Both the position numbers and the translations under genes were made by a program. Of a stretch of 43,058 bases of DNA, positions 26,116 through 33,009 are shown one piece after another (position 1 is the first letter of the stretch; each line of letters opens with the position of its first letter). The stretch comes from Planctomycetota bacterium (GTDB lineage Bacteria > Planctomycetota > UBA1135), in the NCBI GenBank assembly GCA_024275135.1, contig JAJRZS010000021.1, forward strand, positions 1 to 43,058, read 5' to 3'. A model generated the notes under the pieces. That model was not told where the DNA came from, did not search any database, and was given only the letters and a program-made list of their open reading frames with translations.

Positions 26116-26262
26116 GTGCGCTCCACCGCACAGCGCCCCCTGCCTGCGCTTTTCGCCATCCTTTTTCTCATCGTCACCTTTTGCTTGGTGTCTATGTGGC
26201 TAGGTGGTGCCAAAGAACACCACGTGGCCCAGGTCACCGTTTCGGTGGAAGCTACGGAGTAG
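26116..26262 (+). CDS. Possible 48-residue single-span membrane protein
   Basis: From GTG 26116 the product is about 48 aa: a short basic start (RSTAQRP), one strong hydrophobic segment (LPALFAILFLIVTFCLVSMW), then a polar tail ending VTVSVEATE. The frame also opens upstream at TTG 26056. No Shine-Dalgarno is visible and the family is unknown. The positive-inside start and clean helix favour a real gene, but length and lack of a ribosome site argue for caution. It overlaps the end of the convergent regulator gene by 11 bases. Confidence 0.35.
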   Translation: MRSTAQRPLPALFAILFLIVTFCLVSMWLGGAKEHHVAQVTVSVEATE

Positions 26263-27022
26263 GCTCTTCTTCTTGGAGTTGGTTCAAGAAGCCGAGGATT
26301 TGCTCGACGCCCTCTCGTGGTGACAGATGGGAGGTGTCGAGGGCCAATTCGGCCCGTTCATAGGCTGGACGCCTTTGTGCCAGCAACTGCTCCATATGGG
26401 CCATGGCTTGTTGGCGGCCTTCGGGTGGATGCACCCCGTCTTGGGTGGTGACTCGATTCCAATGCGTGGCTGCATCCGCGTAGAGCCAAACCGTGGTGCA
26501 GGTGGCGAGCAGACGGGCAAAAGCATCGCGGTGGCTGACAATGCTTCCTGGCAAGGCCAAAACCCCGTTTTGATTGGCTTTGAGCCAGGCTTCCACGGCA
26601 TCGGCTTCCCGTTTGAGGTAACCATCGCGGCCCTCGGTTTCGAAAATCTCACGAGTGGTGGTGCCAGCGGATGCTTCCACCAGGGTGTCGAGCTCGTGAA
26701 ACGAGACGTTCAGACGCTGAGCCAGTAGAGGGCCAAGAGTGCTTTTTCCTGCACCCCGAATGCCTAACAAGGCGATACGGTCGGTGGGGATGCCCTGCAC
26801 CTGCAGGTCGCATAGTTGGCCCAGTGGAAGTTGCAGAGAAAAGGCCAGAGCGGCGAGCTTTTCTAAGGATGGGTTGGCCCGCCCAGCCTCGATTTCTACC
26901 AAAAACCGACGGCTAAGCCCAGCTTGCTCGGCCAGAGCATGCAGGGACAAATGTCGGGAGAGGCGTAACTGGCGCACGCGTTTGCCGAAAGATCGCAGCA
27001 GTCGAGTGGAGTTTCTAGCCAT
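26252..27022 (-). CDS. HTH (XRE) regulator fused to a shikimate-kinase-like domain, BzdR/BoxR type
   Basis: 256 aa from ATG 27022 (MARNSTRLLRSFGKRVRQLR). Residues 12-70 form an XRE helix-turn-helix (LSLHALAEQAGLSRRFLVEIEAG). Residues 80-250 form a P-loop domain like shikimate kinase: Walker A GIRGAGKST (87-95), LDTLVEASAGTTTREIF and the YLKREADAVEAWL helix. The shikimate-binding GGG turn reads LPGS (157-160), so a true kinase function is unlikely. In BzdR and BoxR this layout senses benzoyl-CoA and represses aromatic degradation genes. No such genes lie nearby, so its effector and targets here are open. A TATATT box lies 12 bases before the ATG. Confidence 0.82.
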   Translation of the reverse strand: MARNSTRLLRSFGKRVRQLRLSRHLSLHALAEQAGLSRRFLVEIEAGRANPSLEKLAALAFSLQLPLGQLCDLQVQGIPTDRIALLGIRGAGKSTLGPLLAQRLNVSFHELDTLVEASAGTTTREIFETEGRDGYLKREADAVEAWLKANQNGVLALPGSIVSHRDAFARLLATCTTVWLYADAATHWNRVTTQDGVHPPEGRQQAMAHMEQLLAQRRPAYERAELALDTSHLSPREGVEQILGFLNQLQEEEPTP

Positions 27023-27034
27023 GAGCAGTCGGGA

Positions 27035-27040
27035 AATATA
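27035..27040 (-). promoter_or_regulatory. TATATT -10-like box before the HTH/shikimate-kinase-like regulator
   Basis: Minus-strand TATATT, 12 bases before the ATG at 27022. It lies just beyond the terminator of the upstream FG-GAP gene, so the regulator is probably transcribed on its own with a very short leader. Confidence 0.35.
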
Positions 27041-27062
27041 CTTCCAGAATCCGGGCTGTCCA

Positions 27063-27099
27063 GAAAAAACACCCTGCAACCGATTGGGTTACAGGGTGT
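27063..27099 (-). terminator. Intrinsic terminator of the FG-GAP gene
   Basis: Arms 27069-27081 and 27087-27099 form a 13-bp stem with one mismatch and a five-base loop. On the minus strand a run of T (27064-27068) follows directly. It sits 16 bases after the stop of the FG-GAP protein and separates that gene from the downstream regulator. Confidence 0.85.
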
Positions 27100-27115
27100 G
27101 CGGGGGGAGGGAGGT

Positions 27116-29116
27116 TTACTGGAAGGTGACCGCGACCACGTTGGTGAGGGCGGGGAGGAACAAATCCCAGTCGTAGGCTTGGAAGTAGCCAGTGACACCG
27201 ACAAAGCCTCCGGGCACATTGATGGGGTTACTCGTGAACTCGCCTTCGTCGGGGGCGCCAAGGGGGCCGGATTTGTCACCAGGCTGGCCAATGAAGCGTG
27301 GATTGAGCAAATTCACCATCCAATCACCGTTCGGCACCGGGTTGTTGGCCTGTTGGCTAAAGCCTTGGGAAGTGGCGTAGATGTACACAGGGCTATTGGG
27401 GATGCCCCATCGCGTTTGCAGGGTAATGGGCGCGCCGGCGGTGTTCCCATTGACAAACAGGGTGACACCAGGATCCACCACCACACCGCTATCCACCCCA
27501 GACACGCGGACAAATCCATTGCGGTCTTCCACCATTTGGAAGTAAAGGGTAGTTCCATCTGGGATGACGTCGAGGATGTGGTAAAGCTGACTGGCTTGGA
27601 TGCCGGGGTTGGGTCCGGAGGCAATCAGGCTGAGCTGGCCGCCGATATTGAGGTCGTAGCCTTCAGGAGAGGTGGAATTGGTGGCTTGAGTGCCGACATA
27701 CCAGTAGATGCTGCCGCCTCCGCCCGGGGAAAGGTTGGTGGCGGTGAGTTGGACATCGGTTTCCCATTCAAAAGAGCCACTTGCGGTCAGCACGATAGGG
27801 CCGATGTCTTGGGCTGGAGGCGAGAAAACTTCGATGTAGCCGGTGAAACTATTGAGCTGTGGCGCGGCAAGCCCGATTTCGGTTTTGCCAGTTTGGTTGA
27901 GGTCGCCCATGAGGCCAATCGACCAGCCCATTTGGCCGGCGCCGACAGGACCAGTGGCAGCGTGCAAAGGCATGGGCCCCATGGCCAAAGAGTACACTTT
28001 GAGTGCACCTTGGTTATTGGAGGCACCGGGGGCACCGACTGCTAAATCGGCACGATTGTCAAAGTTGGCATCGGGACTGAAGGTGACGGTATAGCCAAAG
28101 CGATCGCCAGGCGCATCGCCATCCAAGTTGATGACACCCAAGGTGCTGCCATTCCACAGGGCCACACTGCCGTTTGCGGTGTCCGGGGCACCAGCAGCCA
28201 TGTCGCCAACAGGATCTCCCCATGCATCGTAACCGGCACTCACGCTGTAGCCGAGGTGCGCATTCGCGGTGTTGGCAAAGGGGTTGGTGAGCGTGGTTTG
28301 ACCGCCCAAGCCGTCGATGAGGACTGCAGCGCCAGCATCCACAGCCAGGTCGTCAGCGAAAGGTGCGCCCACTAGGAGGCCATCGACAGGCAAACCACCG
28401 CCGCCTGCACCCCCACCTGTGGTGGCGTTGGCGCGCGAAATGGCCCAGCCGAACATTTCCATCGAGCCGAGGGCTCCTGGGTAGACAGCCACAGCAGGGG
28501 TAGCGGCCCCAGCACCGCTCATGGCGAAGGTCGATACTTCTCCATCTTGGAAATGGGCGCCCATAGCACCGACGGCCAAATCCATATTGCCGTCAGCATC
28601 CAGGTCGAGAGCGGCCAAGCTGGAGCCGAACAAAGCACCGGGGGCCGGGCCCAATAGCTCGGTAAGCATGGAAAGGGTGGAGGTGGCGTTATCCCAGGAG
28701 TAGATACGGACGACTCCACTGAAGGGGCCGTTGGTGGTGGAGGCAAAAGGTGCGCCGACCGCGAGCTTGGGCAGACCATCGGCGTGCGTGCCCAAATTGA
28801 CGAGGGCATAACCAATCTGCTCGGCGGCAAGGGGGCCGTCAATCTCGGCCAGAATGGAATCATCCTGGCCGGAAAAAATGGTGACCAGACCGGCGTTTTG
28901 GAAATTGCGGTCGGAGCCCAGGGCGGAAACAGCGTAATCGTCGTAACCGTCTTGGTTCCAGTCACCTACACCAGTGAGGGCAGTCCCAAACTGATCCGTC
29001 GGCGCAACGCCGTCGACGGTGGTCCATGTGACCCAGTCTTGTTGGGCAGAAAGAGGGCTGAGTAATGCGCTCAGGGCGATTACCCAGGCAAGGGGATGGC
29101 TGCGGGGCGTCTTCAT
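27116..29116 (-). CDS. Secreted FG-GAP repeat protein
   Basis: 666 aa from ATG 29116 (a GTG at 29119 adds one residue). Signal peptide ending near SPLSAQQ (about residue 24). Residues ~30-430 hold about seven repeats of the FG-GAP/integrin-alpha propeller type: FGTALTGVGDWNQDGYDDYAV, LFGSSLAALDLDADGNMDLAVG, HLGYSVSAGYDAWGDPVGDMA, RFGYTVTFSPDANFDNRADLA and GQMGWSIGLMGDLNQTGKTE, each with Ca-binding-like Asp/Asn loops. The C-terminal ~230 residues form a beta-rich region without a recognised domain. Likely exported to the surface for adhesion or matrix contact. A second gene of this type lies at 36996-38711. Ends in a clear terminator. Confidence 0.85.
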   Translation of the reverse strand: MKTPRSHPLAWVIALSALLSPLSAQQDWVTWTTVDGVAPTDQFGTALTGVGDWNQDGYDDYAVSALGSDRNFQNAGLVTIFSGQDDSILAEIDGPLAAEQIGYALVNLGTHADGLPKLAVGAPFASTTNGPFSGVVRIYSWDNATSTLSMLTELLGPAPGALFGSSLAALDLDADGNMDLAVGAMGAHFQDGEVSTFAMSGAGAATPAVAVYPGALGSMEMFGWAISRANATTGGGAGGGGLPVDGLLVGAPFADDLAVDAGAAVLIDGLGGQTTLTNPFANTANAHLGYSVSAGYDAWGDPVGDMAAGAPDTANGSVALWNGSTLGVINLDGDAPGDRFGYTVTFSPDANFDNRADLAVGAPGASNNQGALKVYSLAMGPMPLHAATGPVGAGQMGWSIGLMGDLNQTGKTEIGLAAPQLNSFTGYIEVFSPPAQDIGPIVLTASGSFEWETDVQLTATNLSPGGGGSIYWYVGTQATNSTSPEGYDLNIGGQLSLIASGPNPGIQASQLYHILDVIPDGTTLYFQMVEDRNGFVRVSGVDSGVVVDPGVTLFVNGNTAGAPITLQTRWGIPNSPVYIYATSQGFSQQANNPVPNGDWMVNLLNPRFIGQPGDKSGPLGAPDEGEFTSNPINVPGGFVGVTGYFQAYDWDLFLPALTNVVAVTFQ

Positions 29117-29156
29117 CACGGTTTCCGGGCATATCCGGTGCCCAATCCTACCTCAT

Positions 29157-29192
29157 GATTTCCGTCCATCCGGGCCATTCTGGACGGAAATC
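29157..29192. promoter_or_regulatory. Perfect 12-bp inverted repeat, candidate operator
   Basis: GATTTCCGTCCA (29157-29168) and TGGACGGAAATC (29181-29192) are exact reverse complements with a 12-base spacer. It lies between two divergently transcribed genes for exported proteins, 41 bases from one start and 25 from the other, a position suited to a shared operator. It could also form a hairpin. Confidence 0.5.
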
Positions 29193-29216
29193 CTCGGGCA
29201 GGACTATCCTTTGCGC

Positions 29217-30797
29217 ATGCCTCAGCTTGTAAGCCCCGTCTTGCCTCTGGTTTTCCTCCTTTTTGCCATCCCTGCCTGTGGTGGGCCTGAAGCCCCGCAG
29301 AGCGATGTGCAGACCGGCGTGCCAACCACCAAGCCCCCTGTTGCCAGCGGGCAAACGACCGTCGGGCAAGAGGAGGCGATGGAAGCCCAGGAGCCAGCAG
29401 TGGATGTGACGGCTCCCGCGCTGTTGGAGGTTTCCACCTTTCTTGAAGGTAAACCAATCGGAAAAGTCCACTTTGACGTGCAGTGGAACGATGAGGGTAA
29501 ACCGTCCAAGACTTCCAGCATGACCGAGGAGCGTGGGGTGCGCACCATCACTTTCGACCATGGTTCCCAACTCCTCCGCCTTATTTTCTATTCCAGCGCC
29601 TATACGGCTCCCCAATCGGTGGAGGATAAATCTCTTTTGCTGGGTGGGCGTACACACAAAATACGGGTCGACTTGGATCGCGGTGGCATTGTGAGTGGGG
29701 TGGTTTGGGATGTGGAAGGAAATCCCCTGGCCGGCGCCGATGTCATTGCTTTTTTTGAGACCCCCGAAAGTCTTGATCAAAAGGAAAGCCCAACCGTTCG
29801 CGCTTTTTCCAAAACCAACGAGGAGGGGCGCTTCCGCCTAGGTGGATTCCCGGCTGGCCCTTTTGTTTTGGAAGCCGCGATAGAAGGTCAAAGTGCTGTC
29901 TGGCGTCCCGGGGGGGTGTTGAAAAAAGCGCAAGAGCTGGATGGATTGGAAATTCAGCTAGAGCCCGCGCATACGGTGTATGGTCAAGTTTTGGATTCCG
30001 AGGAAAACCCCATTGCCGGTGCCTTGGTGGTGGCTGGCAAGCCGAACCGCCGCCGCAATCGGCGCCCCACCCAAAACCCTCAGGTCTACCTTTACAATGC
30101 TCGTTCACGGGTAACGCGCAGTGCCGAGGATGGCACTTTTCAACTCCCTGGGGTGCCCGATTCGCAGCGGTGGATGGTGCATGTAACCCATCCGGAGTAC
30201 AAAAAACGCATTGTTGGTCTCGACCCGGGACAACAGGATTTGTGGGTGCAGCTGGAGCAGGGATTGCATATCCGTGGGCAAGTGCAGGATGAGGAAGGTT
30301 TGCTGGTGCCCAAAGTGCAGATTTGGATGCTGACTTCCGATGGGGAGCCCAGCACCTTTACCGATCTGCATGGTGCTTATGCTTTTGGTGGATTGGATCC
30401 CCGCGAGCGAGTCTATTTGATTTATTACCGTCCGGCAGTCGGCACCGCTTTTGTCGGTCCGATTTCTTTACAGGAAAACCAAGACAACGTGGATGTGGTG
30501 TTGGATTCCAGTCTGGTGGTGGAGGGAGTGATTCAAGATGCCCAAGGCAACCCTGTGGTGGGTGCTTCCTTGCGCATTCAAGGGCAGGTGCCCGAGGATG
30601 GCTTTCCAAGTTTTCGTTTGCCTGAACGTTTCCTTAGAATCGATGCCGTGCAATCCGGAGAAGATGGCGTTTTCCGCTTTGAAGAGCTGTACACCAACAC
30701 CTTCTCCATTACCGCAAGCGCTCCGGGCCATGAAAAAATTTCTGTGGATGGGGTAACTCCCGGAGCCGATGCATTGCAAATCCAGTTTAGAGATTAG
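29217..30797 (+). CDS. Lipoprotein with four carboxypeptidase-regulatory-like domains
   Basis: 526 aa from ATG 29217. Signal with lipobox-like AIPAC (Cys21), so it is probably lipid-anchored. Four beta-sandwich repeats follow, each opening with a G-x-V-x-D/E-x-x-G/E-N-P pattern: GIVSGVVWDVEGNPLAGADV, HTVYGQVLDSEENPIAGALV, LHIRGQVQDEEGLLVPKVQI and LVVEGVIQDAQGNPVVGASL, each with TxTDxxGxFxxxxL-like follow-ups (NEEGRFRLGGFPAG, AEDGTFQLPGVPD, GEDGVFRFEELYT). Such domains bind or space surface partners; no enzyme is seen. It diverges from the FG-GAP gene and overlaps the convergent membrane-protein gene by 11 bases at its end. Confidence 0.82.
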   Translation: MPQLVSPVLPLVFLLFAIPACGGPEAPQSDVQTGVPTTKPPVASGQTTVGQEEAMEAQEPAVDVTAPALLEVSTFLEGKPIGKVHFDVQWNDEGKPSKTSSMTEERGVRTITFDHGSQLLRLIFYSSAYTAPQSVEDKSLLLGGRTHKIRVDLDRGGIVSGVVWDVEGNPLAGADVIAFFETPESLDQKESPTVRAFSKTNEEGRFRLGGFPAGPFVLEAAIEGQSAVWRPGGVLKKAQELDGLEIQLEPAHTVYGQVLDSEENPIAGALVVAGKPNRRRNRRPTQNPQVYLYNARSRVTRSAEDGTFQLPGVPDSQRWMVHVTHPEYKKRIVGLDPGQQDLWVQLEQGLHIRGQVQDEEGLLVPKVQIWMLTSDGEPSTFTDLHGAYAFGGLDPRERVYLIYYRPAVGTAFVGPISLQENQDNVDVVLDSSLVVEGVIQDAQGNPVVGASLRIQGQVPEDGFPSFRLPERFLRIDAVQSGEDGVFRFEELYTNTFSITASAPGHEKISVDGVTPGADALQIQFRD

Positions 30798-31215
30798 GTT
30801 GATTGCGCCGACGCTTGAGCTGGTGAATGAGAAAGGCAACTAGCCACAACAACGACGAGGCGACATGAACCCATTGCCAAAAACGGCGCCAATCTTCGTC
30901 GACGGCAATTTGGATTGCATAACCACTCCAGGCCATGGGTAGAAAACTTATGCATAAACTAAGCCCGCTTTTCCATCCCTTGGTGCGTTGGCGAAGGCGT
31001 GGTTTTGCGTGCTGTGCCCAAAGTAGACCAAAGGAGAGGAGAAGTAGAGGAGCGAGGAGTATATGGGCGTCGCGAACATTCCCTTGCCAAGGATGATTCC
31101 ACGCGGAAAATTCATCGCTGGGTTGGGTGAGATACAAAAACTTGGCATAGAGCAATCCCGTTGCCCCAACCAACAGGTTTGCGCAATGATGAAACCAAGC
31201 TTCGCTGCGGCTCAT
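30787..31215 (-). CDS. Four-helix membrane protein with a di-heme-like histidine pattern
   Basis: 142 aa, four hydrophobic helices. Histidines sit at the helix positions expected of heme ligands: His10 in helix 1, His51 and His69 flanking helix 2, and His117 and His131 in helix 4 (HVASSLLWLVAFLIH, 14 apart). This resembles cytochrome b-type or ferric-reductase-like proteins; heme binding is inferred. A basic tail follows (KRRRNQP). Its ATG overlaps the stop of the FMN-binding protein gene by four bases, so the two are coupled. It may pass quinol electrons to the flavoprotein. It is the last gene of the Fur-box operon. Confidence 0.7.
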   Translation of the reverse strand: MSRSEAWFHHCANLLVGATGLLYAKFLYLTQPSDEFSAWNHPWQGNVRDAHILLAPLLLLSFGLLWAQHAKPRLRQRTKGWKSGLSLCISFLPMAWSGYAIQIAVDEDWRRFWQWVHVASSLLWLVAFLIHQLKRRRNQPNL

Positions 31216-31730
31216 TTCGATTTCGGTTTCGATGGATGAGCCACTTCATGTGCAGCCAAGGCCTCGCGCACAGCTTTCACGGTAGCGCGGGCAGTTAGGG
31301 TAGCGCCGGTGAAGCCATGGATGTCTTGGTTTAGCTGCAGCTTGGCGTTCAGCTTTTTCCCCTCAAATTGGGCGTACCACTTGCTTGTGGGAAGGTACTC
31401 CAAGGGTTCTTGAAAACTGCAAACCAAGATTTTCTCTAGCTCATGGTTTGGGTCAATCACGATGAGCAAGGATTGGCTTTTACTGCGTACTTTGCGAGTG
31501 TCCCACCAGGCACTGCGCCCATCCTTTTGCCAAAATTCTTTGCCGAGGGCCGCCACTTGATTCGCATCAGCCAAGCGCAGAATCTCTTCCCGCTGTTTTT
31601 TGTCCCAGTAGTGAGTTTGGCTTTGCATCTCCTGCTTGCCAAACACTTGGTGGAGGGCTTGCTTTTGGGTCAGAAAAACTTTGCCTGCAGCGGGCAAGAA
31701 GAGAAGGGAACAAAGAAAGAAAGATTTCAT
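31212..31730 (-). CDS. Exported FMN-binding domain protein (NqrC/RnfG-type)
   Basis: 172 aa from ATG 31730, directly after the stop of the porin gene. Signal peptide (KSFFLCSLLFLPAAG). The core fits the FMN-binding domain: QSLLIVIDPNHELEKILV, LEYLPTSKWYAQFEGK and the flavinylation-type motif HGFTGATLT (138-146), where FMN would be attached to Thr144 by an ApbE enzyme. The Asp that normally precedes this motif is His138. It would act in the periplasm as an electron carrier between the membrane protein encoded next and an external acceptor. No ApbE gene is in the window. Confidence 0.82.
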   Translation of the reverse strand: MKSFFLCSLLFLPAAGKVFLTQKQALHQVFGKQEMQSQTHYWDKKQREEILRLADANQVAALGKEFWQKDGRSAWWDTRKVRSKSQSLLIVIDPNHELEKILVCSFQEPLEYLPTSKWYAQFEGKKLNAKLQLNQDIHGFTGATLTARATVKAVREALAAHEVAHPSKPKSK

Positions 31731-31731
31731 C

Positions 31732-32841
31732 TTAAAAGGACCAACCGAGGGTGAAGGCAAGCGTTTGCGTATTTGGGCCAGCTGCAGGATCTTGGAATTC
31801 CACGTCAAGTTTAAACACCACATGGCTTTGGGGCTTCCAGGCCAGGCCGGTGACGATGAGGCTTTGCGCGGAGGGCATGCCGTCTCCGGCGCTAAAGTCG
31901 AGGTTGCCTACGCGGAGAAATGGCGTTAGCGAGGCTTGTTCTCGGGATTGACTCCAAAGCTGGTATGCGACTTCGGTATACCATCCGCGTAAGTCCTCGC
32001 TGGTCGCGGGAGTTGGGAGGAATGCGGCGTCGGCAACGGAGGCTTGAGCGTAGAGCCCGCGCATTTGCCAGGGTCCATGGTTAGCTGTGGCATGAGCGGA
32101 GAGGATTTGCACACCGAAGTCACGGCTAAGATTGCCTTGTCCGGAAGCCCCTTGATAGGCGGACACGCCGACCATCATGTTGGGCTGGATTTGCCAATCC
32201 AAGCGGCCGCTGAAGGCCCAGTTTTCGGCCTGGGCTTGACTTCCTCCTTGTCGTCCGTCGCGTAAGCCATTGCTTGCAAGTTGGAAGTTGGCGGCGTCAA
32301 AGCCATTCATCACATAAGCCTGCCAATGCAGGTTGCCCTGTTGTGCCCATAGGCCGACTCCATTTTCGTGCCAGGTGGTGGGAAGAATGGTGCGTTCGAG
32401 AAGAGGGCGGCGTGAGGAGTAAAAGGAGGTTGGTTCGTGGTTTTGGTTGGTGAGACCGAGCGGTAGCAAAAGATTGCCCATGCGGAAATGCATGGAGTCG
32501 CTGAGTTGGGCCTCGATTTGCGCAAATTCCACCTCGATTTTTTTGCTATGCTCCAATTCGATTTCACTACGAAAACTCCAGATGGGGTCAAACTGGTAGC
32601 CCAAATACAAAACCACCCGGTGCAAATCCACCTCGGCATTGGCCTGCTCGGGGTTCCAATAGGTGATTTCCCCATAGCCACCCACGGAAAAAGGGGAGTC
32701 GGCATTGGTTTCCGCTGGAGTGGACACCATGTCGGCAAGGAGGTCGATGCGACGGGCGAGTTCCTCATTGCTGGGGGGCTCCGTTTGCTGGGCCTGTAGG
32801 GCGACAGCGGAGACGACAAAACAGAGAAGGGAGAGCTTCAT
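31732..32841 (-). CDS. Outer-membrane porin-like beta-barrel, probably iron-regulated
   Basis: 369 aa. Signal peptide (KLSLLCFVVSAVALQAQQ), a short alpha-helical stretch (ELARRIDLLADMV), then a barrel with strands such as FSVGGYGEITYWNPEQ, HRVVLYLGYQFDPIWSFR, SEIELEHSKKIEVEFAQIEAQ and a terminal LAFTLGWSF, the Phe ending typical of outer-membrane barrels. FRMGNLLLPLGLTNQNHEP matches the layout of phosphate-selective-porin (OprO/P)-like proteins. Substrate unknown; because a Fur box lies 17 bases upstream of the ATG, iron or a redox mediator is a natural candidate (inference). First gene of the operon with the flavoprotein and the membrane protein. Confidence 0.85.
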   Translation of the reverse strand: MKLSLLCFVVSAVALQAQQTEPPSNEELARRIDLLADMVSTPAETNADSPFSVGGYGEITYWNPEQANAEVDLHRVVLYLGYQFDPIWSFRSEIELEHSKKIEVEFAQIEAQLSDSMHFRMGNLLLPLGLTNQNHEPTSFYSSRRPLLERTILPTTWHENGVGLWAQQGNLHWQAYVMNGFDAANFQLASNGLRDGRQGGSQAQAENWAFSGRLDWQIQPNMMVGVSAYQGASGQGNLSRDFGVQILSAHATANHGPWQMRGLYAQASVADAAFLPTPATSEDLRGWYTEVAYQLWSQSREQASLTPFLRVGNLDFSAGDGMPSAQSLIVTGLAWKPQSHVVFKLDVEFQDPAAGPNTQTLAFTLGWSF

Positions 32842-32857
32842 GATTTCTTTGCCTGTT

Positions 32858-32876
32858 GATAATGAGAATCAGTATC
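32858..32876 (-). promoter_or_regulatory. Fur box upstream of the porin-flavoprotein-membrane protein operon
   Basis: GATAATGAGAATCAGTATC matches 17 of the 19 bases of the Fur consensus GATAATGATAATCATTATC. It ends 17 bases before the porin ATG at 32841, a position where binding of iron-loaded Fur would block transcription. It is the only near-consensus copy I see in the window. Confidence 0.8.
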
Positions 32877-33009
32877 AACAAAGTCGCAGATAGATTACCA
32901 CGCACGGCGAAGGACGCAAGGGAAATTCGGTGCGATTTTCACCCCTACTTTGGTAGAACAAGACTGCCATGGTGCCAAATCCCCTCTCCTTGGCGTTCCG
33001 CGTCCCCTC

